A stretch of 64,000 nt of DNA from Lactococcus sp. S-13 (GCF_004210295.1 NZ_SDAK01000001.1:1240001-1304000); one strand, 5' to 3'. Numbered from the stretch's first letter, positions 27,265 through 36,859 are shown. The notes: generated from the sequence alone by a model not told the origin. Numbers and translations: made by a program.

Positions 27265-29184
27265 TCAATTTGTACCAGCAGTCGTGGTCTTTTCAGAATT
27301 TGTATTTCCCGTTGTTCCTTCTGCCGTTGAAGTATTAGAATCTGAAGGAGAGCTTTCTGGGGTTTTAGTAGGCTCAGAAGTCGTTGAAGCTTCAGAAGTT
27401 GCTGACGTAGTTGTAGTTGTTGTCGTTGATGGTGCTGTATAAACACTATAAGTCACAGAAATCGTTGCGTCTGGTGAAACAGAGGCCCCAGGCTCTGGTG
27501 TGACATTCCAGACATAACCATCTGATTGAGGACTTGTACTTGCTTGCGCTCTAAAGATGATATTATCACCCATTGTGAAGCCAGCTTGCTCCAAAGCCGC
27601 ACGGTAATCTTGATATGTCATGTAGATTCCATTTGGTTTATAGTCAGGAACTTGAATTTTCTTACCTTTAGATACTTCAAAAGTAATCTTGTCATTACTA
27701 CTTGTATCAAACTTCTCACCTTTTTTAGGGGTCTGCTTGATAATAATACCCGCAGCATAAGTATCACTTTCGACCTCTTTTTGGACAACTTGATTTTCGC
27801 TAATATTAAAGTCCTTCAGTAAGGCCGCCATAGCATCATCAATATCCTCACCAACATAATCATCCATCGTAATCACATTTTCATTTCCAGTGGAAATATA
27901 TAAATCCACTGAACTCCGTGTGCGTACGGTTGAGCCGCTTGTAGGATTCGTCTTGATTGCTTTACCAGTAGCAACACTTGAACTTTGTTGCTTATGGACA
28001 GTACCAACTTCAAGGTTAGCTGCTTTGATTTTCGCTTCTGCTTGTGTTTCTGTGAGATTTGTCACAGAAGGGACTTCAACATTCTTTGGAGATGAGAGCA
28101 ACCAAGCAGATGCTACCCCAGCAACAACGAGGAGCATAATCAAAGCTAGAACAAGAAGATTTCGCTTGGCTTTTTTCTTTTTGCTCTTTTTAGATTGAGT
28201 TTTTTTATTCTCGCCCATCTCTGATGAAGCTGCCACATCATTTCCTTCTTTTTTATCAATCAATGGCTTTGTGTCATAAGGATTGATAAGATTTGCTGGC
28301 ATTATTTTTGTAGCGTCAGATTCTTTCTTAAAAATAAGCTTAGATTCACCTTTTCGATCCAAACTGATTGACGTTGCCAAATCATTCATCATTTCTTCAA
28401 CATTAGCATAACGATCCCTGATATCCTTAGCCGTCGCCCAAATGACTACATTTTCTAATGCTTGTGGCACTTCTGGATTGATATTGATGATACTTGGAAT
28501 ATTTTCTTGGAAATGTTTTAAAGCAATAGCGACCGCAGAATCCCCATCAAAAGGAATTTGCCCCGTCAAAAGCTCAAATAAAATAATCCCAATCGCATAA
28601 ATATCTGACTGCACCGTAGCGTTTGAACCACGCGCCTGCTCTGGTGACAAATAATGCACCGAACCAAACATAGTATTGGTCTGAGTCAAGGACGTTTCGG
28701 ACAGTGCTTTTGCAATCCCAAAATCCGTTACCTTGACTGTCCCATCTGGCGAAACCAGAACGTTCTGTGGCTTCAAATCACGGTGAATAATTCCGTGTGA
28801 ATGAGCCATTTCCATTGCCGATAGAATTTCGGTCGTAATTTCAATCGCTTCTTCATTAGAAAATGGCGCTTTTTGAATAATATTTTGCTTTAGCGTTGGC
28901 CCATCAACAAATTCCATAACGATGTACTGTTGATTTTCAAATTCACCAACGTCAGAAATTCCGACAATATTAGGATGAGAAAGCTCTGCCATTGCAAACG
29001 CCTCCCGTTGAAAACGGGCAATCGCAATATCATCATTTTCAAAATTTGAACGCAAGACTTTAATGGCAACTTTCCGATTACTCAAGAAAGTGTCCTCTCC
29101 TTGATAAACGTTAGCCATGCCGCCACGTCCAATTTCCTTGATAATCCGATAACGATCGGCAAAGATTTTACCGATTTGAATCAT
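27265..29184 (-). CDS. pknB: PASTA-domain Ser/Thr protein kinase
   Basis: This 639-residue membrane kinase senses peptidoglycan fragments. The kinase domain (about 1-275) has GRGGMANVY (19-27), Lys in VAIKVL near 42, [11 protein letters not shown] near 137 and DFG near 156. A membrane segment lies near 344-367. Three PASTA domains follow (about 368-575), and a Ser/Thr-rich tail (576-639) with poly-Thr ends the protein. The stop codon of the phosphatase gene overlaps its ATG (TGATG), so the pair is coupled. Confidence 0.97.
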   Translation of the reverse strand: MIQIGKIFADRYRIIKEIGRGGMANVYQGEDTFLSNRKVAIKVLRSNFENDDIAIARFQREAFAMAELSHPNIVGISDVGEFENQQYIVMEFVDGPTLKQNIIQKAPFSNEEAIEITTEILSAMEMAHSHGIIHRDLKPQNVLVSPDGTVKVTDFGIAKALSETSLTQTNTMFGSVHYLSPEQARGSNATVQSDIYAIGIILFELLTGQIPFDGDSAVAIALKHFQENIPSIININPEVPQALENVVIWATAKDIRDRYANVEEMMNDLATSISLDRKGESKLIFKKESDATKIMPANLINPYDTKPLIDKKEGNDVAASSEMGENKKTQSKKSKKKKAKRNLLVLALIMLLVVAGVASAWLLSSPKNVEVPSVTNLTETQAEAKIKAANLEVGTVHKQQSSSVATGKAIKTNPTSGSTVRTRSSVDLYISTGNENVITMDDYVGEDIDDAMAALLKDFNISENQVVQKEVESDTYAAGIIIKQTPKKGEKFDTSSNDKITFEVSKGKKIQVPDYKPNGIYMTYQDYRAALEQAGFTMGDNIIFRAQASTSPQSDGYVWNVTPEPGASVSPDATISVTYSVYTAPSTTTTTTTSATSEASTTSEPTKTPESSPSDSNTSTAEGTTGNTNSEKTTTAGTN

Positions 29185-29954
29185 CAGCTAACCTCCTGAG
29201 CTTGTGTCACAACCGCCCCATCAAAATTAACCAGAATCACGGTAATATTATCTGAACCACCGTGTTCATTTGCCAAACGAATCAGAGCTTCGGCCTTATT
29301 ATCCAAAGTCCAATCTTCACGCGCCAACACTTCCAAAATTTCTGCTGTCGAAACCATATTCGTCAATCCATCAGAGTTCATCAAAATGACATCTCCAACT
29401 TGGAGCTGCAAACTTTGAATATCCGCTTGGACTTCATTAGTTTGCCCAAGAGATCGCGTAATAATATTTTTGTTAGGATGAACTTCCGCTTCTTCTTCAG
29501 TGATTTGGCCCGCATCAACAAGCTCTTGGACTAACGAATGATCCGTCGTTACCTTGCTCATTTCGCCATCACGTATCAAGTAAGTCCGACTATCACCAAC
29601 GTGAGACGAAATTGCCAGATTTTCTTGAATGACCAAGGCTTCAAGCGTCGTTCCCATCCCTTGATACTCATCCAGTTTTCCTAGACTTGCAATGTTTTCG
29701 TTTTCGTTTCGGATTTGATTACGCAACCAAATTTCGATTGTCGTTTCTGGAGTACCCTCATCAAAAAAAGTTTCTGACCAAAGTTTGCCAAGGTCTTCTA
29801 CGGTAAGCTTACTCGCTACATTTCCTGCTTTGTGACCACCCATACCATCTGCTAAAAGAAACAAACGATAGCCGGCACGGTTAACATATGTATCGGCATA
29901 GTCCTGATTAGTGGTTCTTTTTGAGCCGATATCTGATAAAATACTGTATTCCAC
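29184..29954 (-). CDS. pppL: PP2C-family protein phosphatase (partner of PknB)
   Basis: This 256-residue metal-dependent phosphatase dephosphorylates PknB targets. Visible motifs are the metal-binding Asp in [12 protein letters not shown] near residue 36, [11 protein letters not shown] near 119, and SDGLTNMV near 194. The start is GTG, chosen for AAGGAG 7 nt upstream. It is directly followed by pknB, the standard phosphatase-kinase pair. Confidence 0.95.
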   Translation of the reverse strand: MEYSILSDIGSKRTTNQDYADTYVNRAGYRLFLLADGMGGHKAGNVASKLTVEDLGKLWSETFFDEGTPETTIEIWLRNQIRNENENIASLGKLDEYQGMGTTLEALVIQENLAISSHVGDSRTYLIRDGEMSKVTTDHSLVQELVDAGQITEEEAEVHPNKNIITRSLGQTNEVQADIQSLQLQVGDVILMNSDGLTNMVSTAEILEVLAREDWTLDNKAEALIRLANEHGGSDNITVILVNFDGAVVTQAQEVS

Positions 29955-30036
29955 TTCTTCTCCTTAAAGAACAAAGTTTTAATAATTCAATGACTTTTTT
30001 GCATTTTTTGATTGCTCAATAAACACTTTAAGTAAA

Positions 30037-31305
30037 TTATTTTCTTTTAAATTTCGCAACAAAGAATCCGTCAGTATGATACATTTCCGGTGTGATAAAA
30101 ATACAACCGTCAGTGATAATGTCTGATTTTTCGTGTGAAATTTCAACTTGCTCAAAATCTGGATGATTTTCGAGGAATTTATGAACAACATCAAAGTTTT
30201 CCTCATCAAAAATTGTGCAAGTACTGTATACCATTATACCACTTTTTTTCAAGCTTTTCGAGGCACTATCCAAAATTTCTAACTGAATTGCTTGTAAATC
30301 CAAGAAATCCGAATTTTCTTTACGATAACGAATATCTGGTTTCCGACGAATCAAACCAATTCCTGAACAAGGGGCATCAACCAATATACGATCAAATTTT
30401 TCTGCCCCGAAGTTTTCATAAATCTCCGTCGCATCCATTTTTTCAGTTCTGATTTTATCTGCAACACCTTGGCGCTCCGCATTTTGCTCAATCAATTCCA
30501 ACTTGTGCTCATACAAATCAAGTGCTATAATCTGACCCGTTGTCAAATATTGTGCCATATGCGTTGATTTGCCCCCGGGTGCAGCACAGGCATCAAGTAT
30601 CTCTTCTGTCCCTGTGATTTCCAGTTGCGGTGCAACCAACTGACTTGATTCATCTTGAATCGTAATTCGTCCAGACTGAAATTCTTCTGTGGCCGCAAAA
30701 TTTCCACTGTCAGCAATAAGCGCTGTTGCTGCTAATTCTGACGGACGCGTTCCGGACAATTCGACAGTTGGATCAAGCTTACGTAAGCTGACGTGACTTG
30801 GTTTTTCGAGACTTTCAAGGATTTCCCCTGTTCGTTTTCCACCAAATTGACGTACCATTTTGTCTAACAAAAGTTTTGGCATTGAATACTTCGTTTCCCA
30901 ATCCTTTGGTTCTTCAAAGCGATGTTCTGAACGCATAAAATTACGTAAAACAGCATTAATAAAATTGGCTGTCGCTTGACCATCTTGACGTTTAGCAATT
31001 TTCACCGCTTCATCAACAGCTGCTGAAGTTGGGACTTTATCCATAAATAAAATTTGATAAGCCGTCAATAAAAGTAACATTTTTGCCCAAGGTTTTGGTT
31101 GTTTTTTTAAAAAAGGCGTAATATGCCATTCTAATAAATCTTTTTTAGAAACAACACCGTAAACGAGTGCTGTCACAAATCCTTTATCCACCGTAGAAAG
31201 TTCCGAATCGCGTAAATTTCGATCGAGTGAGATATTGGCGTAAGCATCATTACCAAAAATATCGTTGAGAATGATGAGAGCAGTTTGTCTTGCATTTTTT
31301 TTCAT
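30037..31305 (-). CDS. rsmB: 16S rRNA (cytosine-967-C5)-methyltransferase RsmB
   Basis: This 422-residue enzyme has an N-terminal NusB-like RNA-binding domain (about 1-130) and a C-terminal Rossmann methyltransferase. The SAM site is in DACAAPGGKSTHMAQYL, with catalytic Cys residues in DAPCSGIG and YSTCTIFDEEN. The ATG at 31305 (MKKNARQTAL) fits the family start. It has no Shine-Dalgarno, and a complete promoter ends 6 nt upstream, so it is probably leaderless. In related bacteria it follows fmt directly, but here 690 bp separate them. Confidence 0.95.
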   Translation of the reverse strand: MKKNARQTALIILNDIFGNDAYANISLDRNLRDSELSTVDKGFVTALVYGVVSKKDLLEWHITPFLKKQPKPWAKMLLLLTAYQILFMDKVPTSAAVDEAVKIAKRQDGQATANFINAVLRNFMRSEHRFEEPKDWETKYSMPKLLLDKMVRQFGGKRTGEILESLEKPSHVSLRKLDPTVELSGTRPSELAATALIADSGNFAATEEFQSGRITIQDESSQLVAPQLEITGTEEILDACAAPGGKSTHMAQYLTTGQIIALDLYEHKLELIEQNAERQGVADKIRTEKMDATEIYENFGAEKFDRILVDAPCSGIGLIRRKPDIRYRKENSDFLDLQAIQLEILDSASKSLKKSGIMVYSTCTIFDEENFDVVHKFLENHPDFEQVEISHEKSDIITDGCIFITPEMYHTDGFFVAKFKRK

Positions 31306-31311
31306 AGAGCT

Positions 31312-31341
31312 AGTATAACACACCCTAACAATATAATGCAA
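31312..31341 (-). promoter_or_regulatory. Promoter of rsmB (leaderless start)
   Basis: On the minus strand TTGCAT (31336-31341), an 18-bp spacer and the extended -10 TGTTATACT (hexamer 31312-31317) lie just before the gene. AGCTCT then separates it from the ATG, which puts +1 on the start codon. Confidence 0.78.
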
Positions 31342-31350
31342 TACGATTTG

Positions 31351-31409
31351 CTAAACAGGGTGTTTAGCGGTTCTTCAAAAAATGTATTGCAATAAGGTGC
31401 AATACATTT
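31351..31409. other. Two perfect inverted repeats upstream of the rsmB promoter
   Basis: CTAAACA-GGG-TGTTTAG (31351-31367) and a 12-bp arm AAATGTATTGCA / TGCAATACATTT with a 6-nt loop (31380-31409). TGCAATAC also occurs at 31337-31344, over the rsmB -35 box. On the minus strand the larger hairpin is followed by TTT, so it may be a weak terminator or an operator. Confidence 0.6.
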
Positions 31410-31444
31410 CACTCAAAGGCTAGTTAAAATATTTCTTCCAGGTA

Positions 31445-31549
31445 ATCCCTACTATGGGTTCTTGCGTAACTCAAAAATGCTACTGCGCTACATAGAGCCT
31501 AGACCGACTAAGCAAAATTACTACTCTTTAAGCTTGAGTTATAAGGGAT
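31445..31549. other. Unexplained structured non-coding segment
   Basis: Nested inverted arms ATCCCT (31445-31450) / AGGGAT (31544-31549) and TAACTCAA (31467-31474) / TTGAGTTA (31534-31541) enclose about 60 nt of higher-GC sequence without an open frame. The base composition differs from the AT-rich flanks. I do not recognise a tRNA, riboswitch or insertion-sequence end. It could be a small RNA or a remnant of a mobile element. No gene is seen in 31306-31758. Confidence 0.45.
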
Positions 31550-31593
31550 CTTCTTAATTCTCCTTTAAAAAATACATTACTTCCCAAAAATTC

Positions 31594-31622
31594 CTGACTA
31601 AATTCCAAGTAAATGTTATAAT
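31594..31622 (+). promoter_or_regulatory. Promoter of the 61-residue orphan gene
   Basis: CTGACT (31594-31599), a 17-bp spacer and an extended -10 TGTTATAAT (hexamer 31617-31622). Transcription would start near 31629, giving a leader of about 130 nt that holds a GCTAA-TTG-TTAGC hairpin. Confidence 0.75.
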
Positions 31623-31758
31623 TTACTAAAAATATTTAACAGATTAAGTCGCCATAAATGAGCTTATCTGGCTAATTGTTAGCTCCTTCTTTAGGATTTT
31701 TAGGAAAAGTCTACTCAAAAGAATGCAGAAACAACGAACAAAAATATGAGGAGAATTT

Positions 31759-31944
31759 ATGAAAAAATATGATGTCATTAAAACTGTGAGCGGGGAAAAT
31801 GCCGTTATTATCTTTGGAGAAGAGTCAAATTATAAGCACTGTTGCATTATCAAACTAGAAAATGGCCAATTGGAAGTCATTGATAATAAATCAATCACCC
31901 TTATCGAAGTATTTGACGATTCTGAAAATGAACCTTTTTATTAA
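31759..31944 (+). CDS. Small orphan protein of unknown function
   Basis: This 61-residue protein, beginning MKKYDVIKTVSGENAVIIFG, has alternating beta-strand character, a Cys pair (HCCII) and an acidic C-terminus. It has no signal peptide or membrane segment. I do not recognise a family. It is a credible gene: GAGGAG lies 6 nt upstream, a good promoter lies before it and a terminator follows. It sits on the + strand inside what is normally the continuous fmt-rsmB operon on the other strand. Confidence 0.7.
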   Translation: MKKYDVIKTVSGENAVIIFGEESNYKHCCIIKLENGQLEVIDNKSITLIEVFDDSENEPFY

Positions 31945-31964
31945 ATGTTATAAAAAAACGGAAT

Positions 31965-31996
31965 AAAAAACTCATCACAAAATGATGAGTTTTTTT
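31965..31996. terminator. Bidirectional terminator between the orphan gene and fmt
   Basis: AAAAACTCATCA pairs with TGATGAGTTTTT around a 5-nt loop, with A and T runs on both sides. It serves both convergent genes. Confidence 0.92.
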
Positions 31997-32947
31997 CTAT
32001 TGACCTAGTTTATCTCCAAGCTGGATTTTTTGTCCAAGTCCATTGAGAAAACTTGTGATTTCCATTTGCGGTTTTCCAGCAGGTTGAACTTTGAGGAGTT
32101 GTAATGCCCCCGTACCGCAAGCAACAGTAAGTCCTTTTTTAGTTTTTTCAATGATTTCACCAGGCTCACCAGCTCCTGCTGTTTCTCTTGAATCATAAAT
32201 TTTGAACCGCTCTCCATTCCATGTGCTATGGGCTACTGGGAAAGGATTCATCCCACGAATCTGATTGAAAATCGCTCGTGCTGATTTCGTCCAATCGATT
32301 TTTTCTTCTTCCGGAGAAATATTGGGGCTAAAGCTTACTTCCGCTTCATCTTGGGCGATTGGCTGAATCTCGCCAGTGAGATATTTGGGTAAAGTTTCAA
32401 GCAATAAATCACGTCCAACTAGAGCAAGTTTTTCAAACATTGTTCCAACATTATCTTCATCAAGAATAGGAATTGAACTTTGCGAAATCATGTCGCCAGC
32501 ATCCATTTTGCGTACCATTTCCATAATGGTCACACCGGCTTCTTTTTCACCATTCATTATAGCGTAATGAATGGGCGCCCCTCCTCGATATTTTGGCAAC
32601 AAAGAAGCATGGGTATTGACAGCAAAAGTAACCGCATCAAGCAATTTTCCTGGTAAAAATTGTCCGAAAGCAGCTGTCACAATGCCCACTTCCCCTGATT
32701 CAGCTAACGTCATCAACTGAGTCATTTCCAAGGAACCTGATAATTTTTCGGGCTGAAGCACTGGCAAATCAACGCTCAAAGCTAATTCTTTGACTGGAGT
32801 CATGCGCAATTCTTGTTTGCGGCCGACTTTACGATCGGGTTGAGTCACGACGGCTAGAATTTCATATTGATTGGAATCAATCAAGCCTTGTAGAACAGTT
32901 GCAGCAAATGGTGGTGTTCCCATGAAGATAATTTTTGTTTGTGTCAT
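31997..32947 (-). CDS. fmt: Methionyl-tRNA formyltransferase
   Basis: This 316-residue enzyme formylates Met-tRNAi using 10-formyl-THF. The start [19 protein letters not shown], the catalytic segment [20 protein letters not shown] near residue 108 and MDAGDMI are diagnostic. AAGGAG precedes the ATG, which overlaps the stop of the VOC gene (ATGA). A terminator follows it, so rsmB is not in the same primary unit here. Confidence 0.97.
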   Translation of the reverse strand: MTQTKIIFMGTPPFAATVLQGLIDSNQYEILAVVTQPDRKVGRKQELRMTPVKELALSVDLPVLQPEKLSGSLEMTQLMTLAESGEVGIVTAAFGQFLPGKLLDAVTFAVNTHASLLPKYRGGAPIHYAIMNGEKEAGVTIMEMVRKMDAGDMISQSSIPILDEDNVGTMFEKLALVGRDLLLETLPKYLTGEIQPIAQDEAEVSFSPNISPEEEKIDWTKSARAIFNQIRGMNPFPVAHSTWNGERFKIYDSRETAGAGEPGEIIEKTKKGLTVACGTGALQLLKVQPAGKPQMEITSFLNGLGQKIQLGDKLGQ

Positions 32948-33408
32948 TGATTTTCAAACTCCTTGATAATGATTTTCTTTTGTTGCATGAGGATTTGGAT
33001 GGCTTTGTCGCTTTGAGCGAGTAGCTCTCCTAGGTTTTCAGGGATGATTTGCCAAGAAAGACCAAATTTGTCTTTGCACCATCCACATTGTTCGGCTTCG
33101 GGAACATGAGAAAGTTTTGCCCAATAGGAATCAATTTCTGCTTGGTCTTTACAAGTGACCGTAAAGCTAATTGCTTCATTAAATTTGAAAAGTGGTCCAC
33201 CATCGAGGCAGATAAATTTTTCCCCATTGAGTATAAATTCGCCATTGATGATTTTTCCCGCTTGCCCGACAAAATGCTCATCAAGCTTTTCGTCAGGGTA
33301 GCGCTCGATTCTTGTGATTTCTGAATTTGGAAAGACAGAAACATAGTAGTTCATCGCTTCTTCGGCATTGTCATCAAACCAGAGGCTTGGAGTAATTTTC
33401 GCTTTCAT
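32944..33408 (-). CDS. VOC/PhnB-like family protein
   Basis: This protein of about 154 residues belongs to the glyoxalase-fold VOC superfamily (3-demethylubiquinone methyltransferase-like, PhnB-like). [20 protein letters not shown] at the start and [14 protein letters not shown] near the end are typical. The substrate is unknown. Two ATGs are adjacent; the second (33408) sits 6 nt from GGAAGG and is preferred. It overlaps the end of the NUDIX gene by 35 nt and fmt by 4 nt. Confidence 0.82.
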   Translation of the reverse strand: MKAKITPSLWFDDNAEEAMNYYVSVFPNSEITRIERYPDEKLDEHFVGQAGKIINGEFILNGEKFICLDGGPLFKFNEAISFTVTCKDQAEIDSYWAKLSHVPEAEQCGWCKDKFGLSWQIIPENLGELLAQSDKAIQILMQQKKIIIKEFENQ

Positions 33409-33895
33409 CATTAACCTTCCAATCTTTGTAAATTTCGGCTTTATCCACATGGGGATAATTTTTATTTTCAGCAATTACTTTTTGGATAAGTGGGGAGGAG
33501 TTTTCAGGTGAAAATTCTGTCAAGCTTTTCCAGAGTGCTCGGTCAGAATCGTTTTTCCCATCGGCGACAAATTCAGGGAGTTTTTGCGCTTCACGGCTTA
33601 ATTTGACATCGTAAAGGTTAAAAATGTGATGGGTGAGAACTTGACGTTCTTTTTCGTAAACCCATGCGGAATAAACTCGACTATTAGCACTTGAAACTAC
33701 TGTAAATCCTGTTTCTTCAAGGACTTCACGCTCAAGGGTTTCTTGCATGGATTCTCCAATTTCTTGTGACCCACCTGGTAAATCGTAGCGATTTTGATAG
33801 GGACCAGAATTTTTTTCAATCACAAGCAATTTGCCTGCATCTAGAGCAACAGCGTACACTCCAAAGTGCTTGAGTTTTTGAACGTTCTCAATCAT
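33374..33895 (-). CDS. NUDIX hydrolase
   Basis: This 173-residue protein has a Nudix box at about residues 40-62 (GGSQEIGESMQETLEREVLE, then ETGF), with LPGG just before it. The substrate cannot be told. AAAGGAGA precedes the ATG. The gene overlaps the SnoaL-like gene upstream by 4 nt and the VOC gene downstream by 35 nt, forming a tight three-gene insert between priA and fmt. Confidence 0.88.
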   Translation of the reverse strand: MIENVQKLKHFGVYAVALDAGKLLVIEKNSGPYQNRYDLPGGSQEIGESMQETLEREVLEETGFTVVSSANSRVYSAWVYEKERQVLTHHIFNLYDVKLSREAQKLPEFVADGKNDSDRALWKSLTEFSPENSSPLIQKVIAENKNYPHVDKAEIYKDWKVNDESENYSKPLV

Positions 33896-34284
33896 TCTCC
33901 TTTCCCGCCTTCATTATGATAAGGGCGAAATTTTTCGTGTTTTTGCTCGAATTCTTGGATTTCAATGATTTGATTTCCCTCAAATTTCACCAGCGAAATG
34001 CCGTCAAAAATACTTTCTTTATCCTTATACACACAATGAAAAGTCCAGGGGAAAAATCCTGTATTTCCATCAAAATAAGCATCGTGCACCGTCCAAGATT
34101 TTACGCTGTTTTCCACAGGTTCAGTCCAGTGACAAAACCACTTTTCCACTTCTTTTTTCCCCTTGTAGCGTGCGCCGTAGCATTCTGTGTATAAAATATC
34201 TTCTGAAAGGGTCGCAAGTAGTTTTTCAGCATCTTTTTCTAACCACGCATCAATTGTACGGTAAAAAAGCTCCTTTTTGGTCAT
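33892..34284 (-). CDS. SnoaL/NTF2-like family protein
   Basis: This 130-residue protein has the cone-shaped NTF2-like fold pattern: an N-terminal helix with a conserved Trp (TIDAWLEKDAEKLLATLSED), ILYTECYGARYKGKKEVEKW, then alternating strands ending in EIQEFEQKHEKF. Such proteins are small enzymes or ligand-binding domains. No function is assigned. AAGGGAAAA precedes the ATG. It is the first of the three extra genes after priA. Confidence 0.78.
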   Translation of the reverse strand: MTKKELFYRTIDAWLEKDAEKLLATLSEDILYTECYGARYKGKKEVEKWFCHWTEPVENSVKSWTVHDAYFDGNTGFFPWTFHCVYKDKESIFDGISLVKFEGNQIIEIQEFEQKHEKFRPYHNEGGKGE

Positions 34285-34307
34285 CTTATTTTCCCTTGCT
34301 TTCTTTA

Positions 34308-36644
34308 TCAGACAAAATTTTGCGGCTCGCTGTCAATCAGTACCCGCAAATTTTTGTTTTCACGTTGTTGAGTGAGTTCTAGCACTTGATTTAGTGCATT
34401 TTCAAGTTGTTCTTCAAAACGATATTTGACCAAAATTTGATAATGAAAAAGATTGTGTGTTCTGGCAATAGGACGGGCAGTGGGGCCCAAAATCTTTGCT
34501 TTGGTCGTCAAATTTTGTCTTAGGAGTTGGGCGATTTCATAAGCTTTTTGAATGACTATTTCTTCATTTTGATGAGAAATCAGCACTTGAACAGTGAAAT
34601 AATAAGGCGGATATGAGAGTTCCTTTCGAAAAGCCATTTCTTTCTCATAAAATTTTTCATAATCTTGAGCCTTGGTGAGTTGAATAGCATAATGATTGGG
34701 GTTAAAGGTCTGAATAATCACTTCACCTTTTTTATCCGCTCGTCCAGCTCGTCCAGCGACCTGCATCAAGAGTTCAAAAGCGCGCTCACTGGCACGGAAA
34801 TCGGGAAGATTGAGTCCTGTGTCTGCATTGATGACGCCAACTAGAGTGACATTAGGAAAATCAAGTCCTTTGGCAATCATTTGCGTGCCAAGTAAAATAT
34901 CGGCTTCGTGTTTTCCAAATTTGTCCAGAATTTTTTCATGGGCGTTTTTAGTACGCGTCGTGTCTACGTCCATCCGTAAGACACGAGCTTCTGGGAGGAT
35001 TTTGTGGAGTTCTTCTTCGACTTTTTGGGTGCCTGAGCCGTAATAACGAATCTTGCGAGATTGACAATTGGGACAGGTTTGCGGAATGCCTTGAACGTGT
35101 CCACAATAATGACAGTTGAGGGTTCTAGTGTCCATGTGCAAGGTCAGAGAAATGTCACAATTCGGGCAATCAACGACAAAGCCACATTCCCGACACATCA
35201 CAAAAGAGGAATAACCTCGTCGATTGAGCATGAGAATGATTTGCTCATTTTTTTCTATTTTTTCTTTTATTTTCTGGAGCAGGGTTTGCGAAAAATTGGT
35301 CGATTGGTCAGAAATTTCTTGACGCATATCCACAACTTGAATTTCTGGCAAAATTGCTGCTTCATTGGCTCTTTTGGTCAATAGTAGAAGGTCGTAAACA
35401 CCACGCATGGCCCGCGCTCGCGACTCCAAACTTGGTGTGGCTGATCCTAAAAGAAGCGCCGCGCCATGCCATTTCGCCCGTAAAAGTGCAATGTCTCTGG
35501 CATGGTAGCGGGGGCTAGAGTCTTGTTTGTAGCTACTTTCGTGCTCTTCGTCAATAATGATGATCCCTAAGTTTTCCACAGGTGCAAAAATCGCGGAGCG
35601 AGCGCCGACAACCACTTGGGCCTGTCCTGATTTGATTTTTCGCCACTCATCGTATTTTTCGCCGTCTGATAGACCCGAGTGCATAATGGCAACTTTGTCA
35701 CCAAAACGGGCAATGAAACGGTTGGTAATCTGCGGTGTTAGGGAAATTTCTGGGACTAGCATGATGGCTGTCTGCCCTTTTTTTAGAAAATGGTCAATAG
35801 TTTGCAGGTAAACCTCTGTTTTTCCAGAGCCTGTGATGCCTTCTAGCAAAAAAGTTCGCTCTGGATTGTGGATAATTTTTTCAAAGGCCTGAGTTTGTTC
35901 TGCGTTGAGCTGTTTCGCTTGGTCGCTTTGGATAGCTGCAAATTTTTCTTTCGTGCGCGAAATTTCCACTTCTTCAATTTTGACGAGGTCATGTTCAACA
36001 AAAAATTTGATGATTTGAGTTGAAAAATCTAAGGTTTTTAGGGCTATTTTTTCTTGGTTGAGTCGCAAAAGAAAGTATTTCAACTCTAGACGTTTTTTGG
36101 CTCTTTTTTCGATTTCAAACTGAGCTAATTTGTCTAAATCTGGTACGCTGAGGTATTTTTCAATTTTTCGATTTTCTTTCGATTTGGCGAGGTATTCAAT
36201 GCTGATTTCGCCTGCTCGAACGGCTTTTGCTGATGCAATTTTTTGCGCTTCTGTCAGTTCTGACCATTTGCTGCTGCTTCCGTCAGATGCCCGCAAAAGC
36301 TTGTCATAATTGGAATTGAGTAGATTGGGCAGCATGGCTTTTAAACAAGAAATCTTGTATGAAAACACGGAATGGCGCATCTCATCTGCCAACCACAACT
36401 GCTCTGGAGTGAGCACGGGTTCAGGGTCTAATAATTCAGCAATTGTTTTCAAATTTTCGAGCTGTTCGGACTGCTCAAGCACTTCCACCACAATCCCTTG
36501 CACCAAACGATTACCTGTACCAAAGGGCAAATGCACGCGCATCCCCGGCTCAATCAGCTCCGAAAATTCCTGTCCGACGGCATACGAAAAAGCTTTGTCC
36601 GTTTGCATCAGTGGGACATCAACAATTACTTTGGCAATTTTCAT
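34308..36644 (-). CDS. priA: Primosomal protein N' (replication restart helicase PriA)
   Basis: This 778-residue superfamily 2 helicase restarts stalled forks. The N-terminal DNA-binding domain is followed by Walker A GITGSGKTEVYLQ near residue 270 and the DEEH box near 365. A zinc-binding insert (CRECGFVVDCPNC, CHYCGH, CPNC) spans about 475-515, and helicase motifs VAGRAGRADK lie near 628. GGAGGT precedes the ATG. An extended -10 TGTTATAAT (36673-36678) lies about 30 nt upstream. Confidence 0.97.
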   Translation of the reverse strand: MKIAKVIVDVPLMQTDKAFSYAVGQEFSELIEPGMRVHLPFGTGNRLVQGIVVEVLEQSEQLENLKTIAELLDPEPVLTPEQLWLADEMRHSVFSYKISCLKAMLPNLLNSNYDKLLRASDGSSSKWSELTEAQKIASAKAVRAGEISIEYLAKSKENRKIEKYLSVPDLDKLAQFEIEKRAKKRLELKYFLLRLNQEKIALKTLDFSTQIIKFFVEHDLVKIEEVEISRTKEKFAAIQSDQAKQLNAEQTQAFEKIIHNPERTFLLEGITGSGKTEVYLQTIDHFLKKGQTAIMLVPEISLTPQITNRFIARFGDKVAIMHSGLSDGEKYDEWRKIKSGQAQVVVGARSAIFAPVENLGIIIIDEEHESSYKQDSSPRYHARDIALLRAKWHGAALLLGSATPSLESRARAMRGVYDLLLLTKRANEAAILPEIQVVDMRQEISDQSTNFSQTLLQKIKEKIEKNEQIILMLNRRGYSSFVMCRECGFVVDCPNCDISLTLHMDTRTLNCHYCGHVQGIPQTCPNCQSRKIRYYGSGTQKVEEELHKILPEARVLRMDVDTTRTKNAHEKILDKFGKHEADILLGTQMIAKGLDFPNVTLVGVINADTGLNLPDFRASERAFELLMQVAGRAGRADKKGEVIIQTFNPNHYAIQLTKAQDYEKFYEKEMAFRKELSYPPYYFTVQVLISHQNEEIVIQKAYEIAQLLRQNLTTKAKILGPTARPIARTHNLFHYQILVKYRFEEQLENALNQVLELTQQRENKNLRVLIDSEPQNFV

Positions 36645-36720
36645 TAAGCTTTGACCTCCACATTCTTATCTTATTATAACAAAAAAGCGAGTTCCGCGCT
36701 TTTTAGCTGTACGATATTTA

Positions 36721-36859
36721 CGTCAGCATTTTCTCTGCGAATTTTGAGTAGGAAATAATTACGTCAGCATTTTCTCTGCGAATTTCGAGCGGGAAATAAT
36801 TACGTCAGCATTTTCTCTGCGAATTTCGAGCGGGAAATAATTACGTCAGCATTTTCTCT
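36721..36859. repeat. Four-copy 41-bp tandem repeat array
   Basis: Cores CGTCAGCATTTTCTCT start at 36721, 36762, 36803 and 36844, an exact 41-bp period. The 25-nt intervening sequence (GCGAATTTCGAGCGGGAAAT plus AATTA) repeats within the array but is unrelated to that of the array at 442-769, except for the final AATTA. Confidence 0.95.

Noticed and set aside
31445-31549. A degenerate tRNA or insertion-sequence end
   Set aside because: No cloverleaf, T-loop or transposase remnant is visible, and the arms do not match IS termini I know.
36681-36704. Terminator between the 41-bp array and priA
   Set aside because: The stem AAAAAGCG/CGCTTTTT looks like one, but it lies just upstream of the priA -10 box and rpoZ already has a closer terminator. 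Its role is unclear, so it is not listed.
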